Of a stretch of DNA of 64,000 nucleotides, positions 44,474-53,845 are shown piece after piece. The position numbers and the translations under genes are program-made. Position 1 is the stretch's first letter, and every line of letters starts with the position of its first letter. The notes beneath the pieces were generated by a model. The model was not told the origin of the DNA. It saw only the letters and a list, made by a program, of their open reading frames with translations, and ran no database searches. The stretch is from Rhodovulum sulfidophilum DSM 1374 (lineage in GTDB: Bacteria > Pseudomonadota > Alphaproteobacteria > Rhodobacterales > Rhodobacteraceae): contig NZ_CP015418.1 of NCBI RefSeq assembly GCF_001633165.1, positions 1,798,001 through 1,862,000 of the forward strand. The letters are read 5' to 3'.

Positions 44474-44518
44474 GCCGCGACCGGTGGTGCCGCGACCTGT
44501 GGCCTTGCGACCCGATGC
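44474..44518. repeat. Three degenerate 15-bp repeats before the RND operon
   Basis: GCCGCGACCGGTGGT, GCCGCGACCTGTGGC and CTTGCGACCCGATGC follow one another without gaps. The first two differ at 2 of 15 positions. The array ends 19 bp before the adaptor ATG, so it lies in the leader of that gene. Its function is unknown and chance slippage is possible. Confidence 0.4.
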
Positions 44519-44537
44519 GACGGGAAAGGACGGTTCG

Positions 44538-46001
44538 ATGCGTTTCCTCCGCCGCAGCCTCACGGGGCTGTTTCTGCTGGCCCTGACGCTTGGGCTGCTG
44601 GCTTATGCCGCGGCCACGCTGCGATCGGCCATTGACGCGCGCCTGGCCGCCCGGCCCAAGGCCCCGCCCTCCGCCGAGCGGGTCTTTTCCGTCAATGTGA
44701 TCCCGCTTCATCCCCGGACCGTGACGCCAGAGCTGACTGCCTTCGGCGAGATCCGCTCGCGCCGGAGCCTCGAGCTTCGGGCCGAGGCCAGCGGCCGGGT
44801 GGTCTACCTGCATCCCGCCTTCGAGGAGGGCGGGCGGGTCGCGGCGGGCGATCTGCTGCTGCGGGTCGATCCGGCCGATGCGACCTCGGCCCGGGATCTG
44901 GCGCGGGCCGATCTGAGCCAGTCCGAGGCCGAGCTGCGCGATGCCGAAAAGCGGCTGGAGCTGGCCCATGACGAGCTGGCCGCGACCGAGCTTCAGGCCG
45001 GGTTGCGGCAGAAGGCGCTGGGGCGCCAGAAGGACCTGCGCGGGCGCGGTGTCGGCACCGATGCCGCGGTCGAGGAGGCCGAACTGACCGCCGCCGCCGC
45101 CGATCAGGCGGTGGTGTCCCGGCGCCAGGCCCTGGCCCAGGCCGAGATCGGGCTCGAGACCGCCACCACCGCGCTGGCCCGGGCCCGGATCGCGTTGGCC
45201 GATGCCGAACGGGCGCTGGCCGATACCGAGCTGCGCGCGGCCTTTTCCGGCACGCTGATCGATGTGAGCCTGGTCGAGGGCGGGCTGGTCGGGGCCAATG
45301 AACGGGTGGCCGACCTGATCGACGTCTCGGAGCTCGAGGCGGGGGTGCGGGTCTCGACCGCCGAGTTCAGCCGCCTGCTCGACGACGGGGGCGCGTTGCG
45401 GCCGCTGCCGGTGACGGTGACGCTCGATGTCTACGGGGCCAACCTGACCGCGCGGGGGGTGCTGTCGCGCGAAAGCGGCGCGGTGCCCGAGGATCAGGTC
45501 GGGCGGCTGGTCTATGCCCGGCTCGAGGCCGCCCCGGGCTTTCGGCCGGGCGATTTCGTGACGCTTCGGGTCGAGGAACCCGCGCTGGACGATGTCATGG
45601 TCCTGCCCGCAAGCGCGCTTGACGCGGCGGGCGAGATCCTGGTGCTGGACGCCGGGGACCGGCTGGTCTCGGTGCCGGTGACGCTGTTGCGCCGCGAGGG
45701 CGACCGGGTGATCATCCGCGCGCCGGAGCTTGCGGGGCACGAGGCGGTGGCCGAACGCTCGCCGCTTCTGGGGGCTGGGATCAAGGTGCGCCCGTTGCGT
45801 CCGGGGGCCGCCGCCGAAACCGAGGCCGCGACCGAGGCGACGGTCGAGCTCAGCCCCGAACGCCGCGCCGCGCTGATCGCCTTCGTCGAGACCAGCCCGG
45901 CCCTGCCGCAGGAGGCGCGCGCCCGGATCCGGGCCCAGCTCGACCGGCCGCTGGTGCCCGCGCAACTGGTCGAACGGCTTGAAACCCGGATGGGGGGCTA
46001 G
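44538..46001 (+). CDS. RND efflux periplasmic adaptor subunit
   Basis: A 487-residue membrane fusion protein. An N-terminal signal/anchor helix (residues 8-28) is followed by a beta-barrel/lipoyl part (FGEIRSRRSLELRAEASGRV) and then a long coiled-coil hairpin (about residues 115-230, Ala/Glu/Arg heptads). The second lipoyl half is TELRAAFSGTLIDVSLVEGG. AAAGGA lies 7 bases before the ATG. The RND pump follows 4 bp later. It would bridge the pump to an outer-membrane channel encoded elsewhere. Confidence 0.92.
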   Translation: MRFLRRSLTGLFLLALTLGLLAYAAATLRSAIDARLAARPKAPPSAERVFSVNVIPLHPRTVTPELTAFGEIRSRRSLELRAEASGRVVYLHPAFEEGGRVAAGDLLLRVDPADATSARDLARADLSQSEAELRDAEKRLELAHDELAATELQAGLRQKALGRQKDLRGRGVGTDAAVEEAELTAAAADQAVVSRRQALAQAEIGLETATTALARARIALADAERALADTELRAAFSGTLIDVSLVEGGLVGANERVADLIDVSELEAGVRVSTAEFSRLLDDGGALRPLPVTVTLDVYGANLTARGVLSRESGAVPEDQVGRLVYARLEAAPGFRPGDFVTLRVEEPALDDVMVLPASALDAAGEILVLDAGDRLVSVPVTLLRREGDRVIIRAPELAGHEAVAERSPLLGAGIKVRPLRPGAAAETEAATEATVELSPERRAALIAFVETSPALPQEARARIRAQLDRPLVPAQLVERLETRMGG

Positions 46002-46005
46002 GCCG

Positions 46006-49000
46006 GTGCCGGGCCGGGTCGCCAGCGCCGCGGGCGGGCTTCTGTCCTATTTCACCCGCCACCGGACGGCGGCGAACCTGTTGTTGCTGCTGCTGATCGT
46101 GGCCGGGCTTTTCTCTGCGCCGCGGATGCGGGCGCAGTTCTTCCCCGACGTGATCGTCGAGACGGTCTCGGTCTCGGTGATCTGGGAGGGGGCGGGGCCC
46201 GAGGAGGTCGATGCCGGGATCGTGCAGCTCCTTGAACCCGAGCTGCGCGCGGTCGAGGGGGTGGAAGAGACCACCTCGCAATCGCTCGAGGGGCTTGCCA
46301 CCATCACCCTCGATTTCGAGCCCGGCTGGGACATGGCGCGTGCCACCAATGACGTGCAGGCCGCGGTCGATGCCGAAACCGACCTGCCCGAGGAGACCGA
46401 GGAACCCGAGGTGACCCGCGGCGCCTGGCGCGACCGGGTGACCGATGTGGTGATCACCGGCCCGGTCGCGGTGGACCAGCTCGGGCGGCTGACCGACGAG
46501 CTGGTCGACCGGCTGTTCGCCGCGGGCATCACCCGCACCACGATCCGGGGCCTCGCCGCGCCCGAAACGCTGGTCGAGGTGCCCTCGATCGAGTTGATGC
46601 GGCATGACATCACCATGGCCGAGATTGCCGCCGTGCTGGCCGCCGAGGCCGAGACCGCGCCCGCGGGCGATGTCTCGGGCGGCAATACGAGGGTCCGGAC
46701 CGGGGTCGAGAAGCGCAGCGCGGCCAGCATCGCCGGCGTCGTGCTGCGCTCCTACCCGGACGGTTCCAAGCTGACGGTGGGCGATCTGGCCCATGTCCGG
46801 GTCGAGGGCGCGGATCGCGAGCGCGCCTATTTCGTCGGCCCCCACCCGGCGATCTCGCTCCGGGTCGACCGCTCGGACCGGGGCGACGCCATCGAGATGG
46901 AGGCCGGGGTGCGCGCCGTCGTGGCCGGGATGACGCCGTCGCTGCCCGAGGGCGTGCGCATCGACCTGATCCAGACCCAGGCCGATTATATCGCCGGGCG
47001 GCTCGACATCCTGCTCGGCAACGGGCTGATGGGGCTCGGGCTGGTGCTGGGGCTGTTGTTCCTGTTTCTGAACGCGCGCACCGCCTTCTGGGTGGCGGCG
47101 GGCATTCCGGTCGCCATGCTGGCCACCGCCGCGCTGATGTTCGCGGCCGGGCTGACGATCAACATGATCTCGCTTTTCGCGCTGATCATCACCCTCGGGA
47201 TCGTCGTGGACGACGCCATCGTGGTGGGCGAGCATGCCGATTTCCGCGCCCGCCATCTGGGCGAGCCGCCGGTCCTGGCCGCCGAGAATGCCGCCCGCCG
47301 GATGGCCGCGCCGGTCTTTTCGGCGACGCTGACCACCATCGTCGCCTTCTATGCGCTGGTGGTGATCGGCGGGCGCATGGGGCATCTGATCGCCGATATT
47401 CCCTTCACCGTGATCGCGGTGCTGACCGCCTCGCTGCTGGAATGCTTCCTGATCCTGCCCAATCACATGGTCCATGCGCTGGCCCATTCGGCGAGGGAGC
47501 ATTGGTATGACTGGCCGTCGCGCCAGTTCAACCGGGGGTTCCGGCGGTTCCGCGAAGGCCCGTTCCGCCGCCTGATGCGGCTGGTGATCCGGGGCCGCTA
47601 TCCGGTGATGGCGGGCTGTCTGCTGCTGCTGGCGGTGCAGGTGGCGGCGGTGATCCGGGGCGATGTGCCCTGGCGCTTCTTCAACGCCCCCGAAGAGCGC
47701 TCTGTCAGCGGCAATTTCATGATGCTCTCGGGCGCGGAGCGGGCCGATACCGCCGCGATGATGGCCGAGCTGCAGCGCGCGGCCGCGGCGGTCGGTGCGC
47801 GCTATGCAGCCCGATACGGCACCGACCCGGTGACCTATGCGCTGGCCGAGATGGGCGGCAATGCCGGGCGCGGGCTGGCCGGGGCCGAGATCAAGGACCC
47901 GGACCTTCTGGGGGCGATCTCGCTTGAACTGATCGATGCCGATGCCCGGCCCTATTCCTCCTTCGACTTCGTGCGCGCGCTGCAGGACGAGGTGCGGCCC
48001 CATCCCAAGGTGGAAAGCCTCAGTTTCCGCAGCTGGCGGGCCGGGCCGGGGGGCGATGCACTCGATGTCGAATTCTTCGGTGCCGAGGCGCGGGTGCTGA
48101 AGGCCGCGGCCGAGCGGCTGAAGACCGAGCTGTCGCGCTTTGGCGAGGTCTCGGCGCTGGAAGACAGCCTGGCCTATGACAAGGAAGAGGCGGTCTTGGA
48201 CCTGACCGCCCAGGGCACGGCGCTGGGCTTCACGATCGAGGATCTGGGCCGGGTGCTGCGCCACCGCATCAACGGGATCGAGGCCGCGACCTATCCCGAG
48301 GGCCCGCGTTCGGCCACGATCCGGGTCGAGCTGCCCGAGGCCGAGCTGACCGCCGATTTCCTCGACCGCCTGCAGGTGCGCAGCCCCCAGGGTGTCTACC
48401 TGCCGCTGGCCGATCTGGTCACGGTCGAGCGCCGGACCGGGTTTTCCTCGGTCCGGCGCGAAAACGGGCTGCGGGTGGTCACGGTCACCGGCGATCTGTC
48501 CGAGGACGACCCGGCGCGCGCTGCCGAGATCTCGGCCGAGCTGAAAGACGCGATCCTGCCCGGGATCGAGCGCGATCTGGGCGTGTCCTGGCGGCTGGGC
48601 GGGCTGTCGGAACAGGAACGGGACTTTCTCGCCGATGCGCGGCTTGGCTTCGGGCTGTGCCTTGTCGGGATCTACCTGGTGCTGGCCTGGATCTTCTCCA
48701 GCTGGAGCCGGCCGCTGGCGGTGATGGCAATCGTCCCCTTCGGGCTGGTCGGCGCGATCTGGGGCCATGCGCATTGGGATGTGCCGCTGTCGATGTTCAC
48801 CGTGGTCGGGCTGATCGGGATGACCGGCATCATCATCAACGATTCCATCGTGCTGGTCGGGACGGTCGATGAATATGCCGAAAGACGGGCACTGGTGCCT
48901 GCCATCGTCGATGCCGCGGCCGACCGGCTGCGGCCGGTGCTGCTGACGACGCTGACCACGGTGCTGGGGCTGGCGCCGCTTCTGTTCGAGACCTCGCAGC

Positions 49001-49401
49001 AGGCGCAGTTCCTCAAGCCGACGGTGATCACGCTGGTCTACGGGCTCGGCTTCGGGGTCGGGCTGGTGCTTCTGGTGGTGCCTTCCCTGCTGGCGATCGG
49101 GCAGGATGTCGGGCAGGCCCTGCGGGCGCTGCGCCGCGCGCTGGGTCGCCGCGGGCGTCGGGCGCTGCCTGTCCCTGCCGTCATAGCCCTGGCGCTGGCC
49201 GCGGTCTTCGCCGCGACGCTGCTGCCGGTGCTTGCGACCGGGCGGCTGCCCGCGATCCTGCTGGCGGTGCTGCCGCCGCTCGGGGCGGTTTCGGCGGCGG
49301 CGGCGGGCCTGATCCTGTTCCTGGCCGGTGGCGGGCTGGTTGCGCTGGCGGCCTGGGCCCTGTCCCGGCCGTCGCGCCTGCCAGGCGCGCCGGATCGATA
49401 G
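46006..49401 (+). CDS. RND-family efflux pump (inner-membrane component)
   Basis: An 1131-residue proton-driven pump. Twelve membrane helices and two large periplasmic loops follow the RND plan. The proton-relay segment GIVVDDAIVVGEHADF is near residue 400, and its pseudo-repeat MTGIIINDSIVLVGTVDEY near 945. The chosen start is GTG 46006, with a GGGGGG run 8 bases upstream. It is about 90 residues longer than usual at the C-terminus, where two extra hydrophobic segments occur (PAVIALALAAVFAATLLPVL and a second ending LVALAAWALS). The substrate is unknown. Confidence 0.93.
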   Translation: MPGRVASAAGGLLSYFTRHRTAANLLLLLLIVAGLFSAPRMRAQFFPDVIVETVSVSVIWEGAGPEEVDAGIVQLLEPELRAVEGVEETTSQSLEGLATITLDFEPGWDMARATNDVQAAVDAETDLPEETEEPEVTRGAWRDRVTDVVITGPVAVDQLGRLTDELVDRLFAAGITRTTIRGLAAPETLVEVPSIELMRHDITMAEIAAVLAAEAETAPAGDVSGGNTRVRTGVEKRSAASIAGVVLRSYPDGSKLTVGDLAHVRVEGADRERAYFVGPHPAISLRVDRSDRGDAIEMEAGVRAVVAGMTPSLPEGVRIDLIQTQADYIAGRLDILLGNGLMGLGLVLGLLFLFLNARTAFWVAAGIPVAMLATAALMFAAGLTINMISLFALIITLGIVVDDAIVVGEHADFRARHLGEPPVLAAENAARRMAAPVFSATLTTIVAFYALVVIGGRMGHLIADIPFTVIAVLTASLLECFLILPNHMVHALAHSAREHWYDWPSRQFNRGFRRFREGPFRRLMRLVIRGRYPVMAGCLLLLAVQVAAVIRGDVPWRFFNAPEERSVSGNFMMLSGAERADTAAMMAELQRAAAAVGARYAARYGTDPVTYALAEMGGNAGRGLAGAEIKDPDLLGAISLELIDADARPYSSFDFVRALQDEVRPHPKVESLSFRSWRAGPGGDALDVEFFGAEARVLKAAAERLKTELSRFGEVSALEDSLAYDKEEAVLDLTAQGTALGFTIEDLGRVLRHRINGIEAATYPEGPRSATIRVELPEAELTADFLDRLQVRSPQGVYLPLADLVTVERRTGFSSVRRENGLRVVTVTGDLSEDDPARAAEISAELKDAILPGIERDLGVSWRLGGLSEQERDFLADARLGFGLCLVGIYLVLAWIFSSWSRPLAVMAIVPFGLVGAIWGHAHWDVPLSMFTVVGLIGMTGIIINDSIVLVGTVDEYAERRALVPAIVDAAADRLRPVLLTTLTTVLGLAPLLFETSQQAQFLKPTVITLVYGLGFGVGLVLLVVPSLLAIGQDVGQALRALRRALGRRGRRALPVPAVIALALAAVFAATLLPVLATGRLPAILLAVLPPLGAVSAAAAGLILFLAGGGLVALAAWALSRPSRLPGAPDR

Positions 49402-49423
49402 GGCGCGTCGACAGGGCAGGGCC

Positions 49424-49439
49424 CATCGGCGCGCCGATG
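49424..49439. terminator. Palindrome between convergent pump and DsbD-like genes
   Basis: Perfect 16-bp palindrome CATCGGCGCGCCGATG in the 38-bp gap between two convergent genes, immediately beside the stop codon of the minus-strand one. It can form a GC hairpin in either transcript, but neither side has a T-run. Confidence 0.4.
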
Positions 49440-50285
49440 TCAGCGCGCGGCGTCGCAGCCCCGGATGTCGATGGCGCGGTCCTGGCCCAGAAGCGTGATC
49501 CGGAGGGCCGAGCGGTCCAGCGCGAAGGGGGTGCCATCGGCCGGAACCATGTCCGAGCGCGCGACCAGCGTCCCGCCCTGACGCGCGAGCTCGGTCTGGC
49601 TTACCCAGATCGTCGGGTCGGGCAGCTCGAACACGGCGGTTTCGGTGTCGCCGAGCGGCGGCACCTCGATCCGTGCGGTCAGCCGCAGCCCGTCGGAGAT
49701 CGGCGCGACCTCGCAGGTGACCCGCCCGACCCGCGCGGTGCGGGCGTCGAGAGGCTGGCTGGCGAGGGCCGCGCGGATCGGTTCGGCCGGGCCTGCATCC
49801 GGCAGCCGCCGGTCGAGCCGCAGCTCCATCGGCATGCAGATATCCTGGCAGACCCCCAGATCGATCCGGGCGCGCAGCTCCATCGGGCGTTCCGGATCGG
49901 CGGGCGTCAGCTCGATCGGCAGCACCACGTCCGCGACATAGCCGATGCTGCGGATCCCGTTCGACGAGAACACCCGCGGTCTGGGCCAGTGAATTTTCAC
50001 CGCCGCCAGATTCGCCGATCCGCGCCAGTCGAAGCTGGGCGGGATGCCGGCATCGCCGGGCGCGCGCCAGTAGGTTTTCCAGCCCGGGGCGAGGCGCAGA
50101 TGCAGCCCCGCCATGTAGGTGCCGTGCGCGGTCTGCCAGCCCGGCAGGATCTCTGCCTGCAGCACGCCGTCCTGCCGGGCAGCGGTGCCGGCCGCGACCG
50201 GGGGCGGCGCGGTCGCAGTCGTGGTTGCGGCGAAGGCCGCGAGCATCAGGGCGGCGGCGCGGGAAGCGAAAAGATGTCTTGCCAT
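49440..50285 (-). CDS. Periplasmic DsbD N-terminal-domain protein
   Basis: A 281-residue exported protein with a signal peptide (residues 1-33, hydrophobic core AAALMLAAFAATTTATA). The rest matches the N-terminal domain of the thiol-disulfide reductase DsbD: HLRLAPGWKTYWRAPGDAGI near residue 62, and the redox pair in DLGVCQDICMPMEL (C-x3-C, near 145). It lacks DsbD's membrane and thioredoxin-like domains, so it would need a CcdA-type partner for electrons. It is divergent from algH/yqgE. Confidence 0.85.
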   Translation of the reverse strand: MARHLFASRAAALMLAAFAATTTATAPPPVAAGTAARQDGVLQAEILPGWQTAHGTYMAGLHLRLAPGWKTYWRAPGDAGIPPSFDWRGSANLAAVKIHWPRPRVFSSNGIRSIGYVADVVLPIELTPADPERPMELRARIDLGVCQDICMPMELRLDRRLPDAGPAEPIRAALASQPLDARTARVGRVTCEVAPISDGLRLTARIEVPPLGDTETAVFELPDPTIWVSQTELARQGGTLVARSDMVPADGTPFALDRSALRITLLGQDRAIDIRGCDAAR

Positions 50286-50422
50286 GGCGCAGAAGATAGG
50301 CGTTCCGCGGCCGGGGCGGAATCACAAAGCGGCGAGAGCCCGCCGGAATTCGCTTTCCTTGCCCTTGCGTCCGCGGGGGCGGCGGCACATGCTGGACCGG
50401 ACAGGCGAATGGAAGGGACCCG

Positions 50423-50980
50423 ATGCAGCTTGGAGGCAAGCTCCTGATCGCGATGCCCGGCATGGGCGACCCGCGTTTCGAGCGAAGCGTGGTCTATCTA
50501 TGCGCCCATTCCGACGAGGGCGCGATGGGGCTTATCGTCAACAAGCCGCTCAGCGAGATTTCGTTTTCCGACCTGCTCGACCAGCTCGAGATCGTTCGCA
50601 GCCCCGAGTCGCAGGATATCCGGGTGCATTTCGGCGGACCGGTCGAGCATGCAAGGGGGTTTGTGCTGCATTCGGGCGATTACCGGACCAACCGCGACAC
50701 CACGCTGCGGGTCGATTCCGAGTTCGGCATGACCGCCACGCTCGACATTCTAGAGGCCATCGCCCAGGGCGACGGTCCTGCCGAATCCCTGCTGGCGCTC
50801 GGCTATGCCGGCTGGGGGCCGGGTCAGCTCGAGGGCGAGATCCTCCAGAATGGCTGGTTGACCTGCGACGCCAAGCCCGGGCTGGTCTTCGACGGCGCCG
50901 ATGCCCTGAAATGGGAACGCGCCCTGCGGGCCATGGGCATCGACCCGCTGGTCCTGTCCTCTGCCGCCGGGCGGGCCTGA
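50423..50980 (+). CDS. YqgE/AlgH family protein
   Basis: A 185-residue protein of the UPF0301 family. The hallmark start [20 protein letters not shown] is present, then [20 protein letters not shown] near residue 33, [17 protein letters not shown] near 73, and [20 protein letters not shown] near 126. AlgH was named for effects on alginate in Pseudomonas, but the biochemical function of the family is not known. GGAAGGGA precedes the ATG. Confidence 0.93.
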   Translation: MQLGGKLLIAMPGMGDPRFERSVVYLCAHSDEGAMGLIVNKPLSEISFSDLLDQLEIVRSPESQDIRVHFGGPVEHARGFVLHSGDYRTNRDTTLRVDSEFGMTATLDILEAIAQGDGPAESLLALGYAGWGPGQLEGEILQNGWLTCDAKPGLVFDGADALKWERALRAMGIDPLVLSSAAGRA

Positions 50981-51028
50981 TCCCTCAGCCCCGATCCCGG
51001 CGCGCGCAGGCTTTCATTCCCGCTGCGT

Positions 51029-52009
51029 TCAGGGCGCGCTCTGGTCCGGACGCGGCGCGGCCGCGCGGCGGAGCCGGTCATTGATGGCGCGGCCAAGGCC
51101 CTTCTCGGGGATGGGGGCGACGGCGATGACCTCCGACGGGGCGGCCCGGGCGTCGAGCTGGCGCAGCGCGTGGAACAGCGCCGCCGCGGCCTCGACCAGA
51201 TCGCCCGAGGGCGACAGGTTCAGCGCCGCGCCCGGACAATCGGGGCCGAAGCCAAGCCAGAGCCCCTGTTCGGGCGGCGTCGCGGCGTTCAGAACGACAC
51301 GGGCGCCCGGGGCGTAATGCGAGCCGAGCTGGCCCGGCGCGCTGATCGCGGCGCTTTCGTCCCGGACGGCAAGCGGCTGGCCCAGGCAGGCCTCGATCGC
51401 CTCCGTGGGCAGCCCGCCCGGCCGGAGCAGGACCGGCGCCGCGCCGTCATCGGCGGACAGGCCAAGGATCGTCGATTCGACGCCGACCGGGCAGGCGCCG
51501 CCCTCGACCACCGCGGCGATCCGCTGTCCGAGCCCCTCGATCACGTGATCGGAGCGGGTCGGGCTGACCGCGCCCGAGACATTGGCCGAGGGCGCGGCGA
51601 CCGGACCGCCGAAGGCCGAAAGCACGCCCTGCGCGACCGGATGGTCGGGCACCCGCAGCGCCACCGTCGGCAGCCCCGCGCTGACCAGCGGCGACAGCCC
51701 GTGCCCGGGGCGAAGCGGCAGCACCAGCGTCAGCGCGCCGGGCCAGAACGCCTCGGCCAGCCGCAGCGCGGCGTCGGAAAAGACCGCCAGATGCCGGGCC
51801 GCCGCGAGGTCGGGCAGATGCACGATCAGCGGATTGAAGCGCGGCCGCCCCTTGGCCTCGAAGATCTGCGCCACCGCGCGGTCGTTGCGGGCATCGGCGC
51901 CAAGCCCGTAGACGGTTTCCGTGGGCAGCGCCACCAGCCGCCCCTCGGCCAGCAGGGTCGCGGCCCGGGCCAGTCCCTCTGTATCGGGTCTCAGCAATTC
52001 GGCGCTCAT
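51029..52009 (-). CDS. L-threonylcarbamoyladenylate synthase (Sua5 type)
   Basis: Makes threonylcarbamoyl-AMP for the universal t6A modification of ANN-decoding tRNAs. It is 326 residues long: an N-terminal YrdC domain (LVALPTETVYGLGADARNDR near residue 25, KGRPRFNPLIVHL near 53, APSANVSGAVSPT near 138) plus the C-terminal Sua5 domain (PGQLGSHYAPGARVVL near 228). The two-domain layout distinguishes Sua5 from the single-domain TsaC. It is divergent from the acyl-CoA dehydrogenase. Confidence 0.95.
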   Translation of the reverse strand: MSAELLRPDTEGLARAATLLAEGRLVALPTETVYGLGADARNDRAVAQIFEAKGRPRFNPLIVHLPDLAAARHLAVFSDAALRLAEAFWPGALTLVLPLRPGHGLSPLVSAGLPTVALRVPDHPVAQGVLSAFGGPVAAPSANVSGAVSPTRSDHVIEGLGQRIAAVVEGGACPVGVESTILGLSADDGAAPVLLRPGGLPTEAIEACLGQPLAVRDESAAISAPGQLGSHYAPGARVVLNAATPPEQGLWLGFGPDCPGAALNLSPSGDLVEAAAALFHALRQLDARAAPSEVIAVAPIPEKGLGRAINDRLRRAAAPRPDQSAP

Positions 52010-52135
52010 CTCGGGGTCCCTTACGTTGCGTTTGCGCTTGATGGGACGAGGCGTTCGGTTACCTTCTGCCCAGGAAACAGGCGGTCAGATACAGCCGCAA
52101 AACGATCCCGGCAAGCGGTGACAAAGGAGACAGCC

Positions 52136-53845
52136 ATGGCATATCGTGCTCCGGTAGCGGAATTCCGGTTCATTCTCGAGCATGTCGCGGGCCTGCCCGA
52201 TGTCGTGGCCACCGAGCGTTTCGCCGAGGCCACGGACGATGTCACCGCCGCGATCCTCGACGGCGCGGGGCGGCTCTGCGACGAGGTGCTGGCGCCGCTG
52301 CAACGGCCCGGGGACCTGCATCCGGCGCGGCTGGAAAACGGCGTGGTCCGGACCTCGCCCGGCTATGCCGAGGGCTACCGGGCCATCGCCGAGGGCGGCT
52401 GGGTCGCGCTGTCGGCGCCGCCCGAACATGGCGGGATGGGGCTGCCGACGGCCCTGTCGACCGCGGTCAACGACATGATGAGCGGCGCCTGCCTGTCGCT
52501 GCAGCTGAACCCGCTTCTGACCCAGGGCCAGATCGAGGCGCTGTGCCACCATGCCAGCGACGAGATCCAGGCGCTGTATCTGCCCAGGCTGATCGCGGGC
52601 GACTGGTCGGGCACGATGAACCTGACCGAGGCGCAGGCGGGCTCGGATGTGGGCGCGCTCAAGACCCGGGCGGTGCCCAATGGTGACGGCACCTATGCGG
52701 TCACCGGCCAGAAGGTCTACATCACCTGGGGCGATGCGGATTTCATGGAGAACGTGATCCATCTGGTTCTGGCACGTCTGCCCGACGCGCCCGAGGGCAC
52801 AAGGGGGATCAGCCTGTTTCTGGTGCCGCGCAACCTGCCCGATGCGGACGGGCGGCCGGGCGTGGCCAATGGCGTGAAGGTCGTCAGCCTCGAACACAAG
52901 CTGGGGCTGCATGGCAGCCCGACCGCGCTGATGGAGTTCGACGGCGCCACCGGCTGGATGGTGGGCGCGCCCAACAAGGGCATGGCGGGGATGTTCACGA
53001 TGATGAACAATGCCCGGCTCGGGGTCGGCGCCCAGGGCGTCGGTGTGGCCGAGGCCGCGTTCCAGCAGGCCCTCGCCTATGCGGGCGAACGCCGGCAGGG
53101 CCCGACGCCGATGGGCGACGGGCCGATCATCGGCCATGCCGATGTGCGCCGGATGCTGGCGGGGATGAAGGCCGAGATCTTCGCCGCCCGGGCCATCGCG
53201 CTGTCCTGCGCGGTCGCGGCCGACATGGCCGAGGCCAGCGGCGAGCCCGACTGGGCCGCGCGCGCGGCCTTCCTGACCCCGATCATCAAGGCCTGGGGCA
53301 CCGAGGTCGGCATGGAGGTCGCCCAGCAGGGGGTGCAGGTCCATGGCGGCATGGGCTTCATCGAGGAAACCGGGGCCGCGCAATATCTGCGCGACGTCCG
53401 CGTGACGGCGATCTACGAGGGCACCAACGGCATCCAGGCGATGGATCTGGTCGGGCGCAAGCTCGGCGATGGCGGCGAGGCCGCCTGGCGGCTTCTGGAA
53501 GAGGTCGAGCAGACCGCCGAAGCCGCGCGCGAGGCCTTCCCGGATCTCGCGGGCGATCTCTGGACCGCGGCCGAGGCCCTGCGCGAGGCGACCGAATGGA
53601 TGCTGACCCGGGAGATGACCGACCGCTTTGCCGGGGCGGTGCCCTTCCTGCGCGCCTGGGCCCGGGTTCTGGGCGCCCATCTGCACCTGAAGGCGGCGCT
53701 GGCCGAGGGCGGCGAGGGGCCGCGCAGTGCCCTGGCGCGGGTCTTCATCCGCCGGATGCTGCCCGAGCATGCCTCGGCGCTGGCGGCGGCCCGGGCCGGC
53801 GCGGGCGACCTTTACGAGCTGTCCGACGCGGCCCTCTCGGCGTGA
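52136..53845 (+). CDS. Acyl-CoA dehydrogenase, long DmdC-like type
   Basis: FAD enzyme oxidising an acyl-CoA to the enoyl-CoA and passing electrons to ETF. It is 569 residues, longer than the usual 380, with the extra C-terminal domain of the DmdC-like group. It shows MNLTEAQAGSDVGALKTRAV near residue 162 (substrate/FAD site), GVQVHGGMGFIEETGAAQYL near 398, and the catalytic-Glu segment IYEGTNGIQAMDL near 425. AAAGGAG precedes the ATG. Similar enzymes act on 3-methylmercaptopropionyl-CoA in marine relatives; the true substrate is unproven. ETF-QO is encoded 6 kb away. Confidence 0.92.
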   Translation: MAYRAPVAEFRFILEHVAGLPDVVATERFAEATDDVTAAILDGAGRLCDEVLAPLQRPGDLHPARLENGVVRTSPGYAEGYRAIAEGGWVALSAPPEHGGMGLPTALSTAVNDMMSGACLSLQLNPLLTQGQIEALCHHASDEIQALYLPRLIAGDWSGTMNLTEAQAGSDVGALKTRAVPNGDGTYAVTGQKVYITWGDADFMENVIHLVLARLPDAPEGTRGISLFLVPRNLPDADGRPGVANGVKVVSLEHKLGLHGSPTALMEFDGATGWMVGAPNKGMAGMFTMMNNARLGVGAQGVGVAEAAFQQALAYAGERRQGPTPMGDGPIIGHADVRRMLAGMKAEIFAARAIALSCAVAADMAEASGEPDWAARAAFLTPIIKAWGTEVGMEVAQQGVQVHGGMGFIEETGAAQYLRDVRVTAIYEGTNGIQAMDLVGRKLGDGGEAAWRLLEEVEQTAEAAREAFPDLAGDLWTAAEALREATEWMLTREMTDRFAGAVPFLRAWARVLGAHLHLKAALAEGGEGPRSALARVFIRRMLPEHASALAAARAGAGDLYELSDAALSA

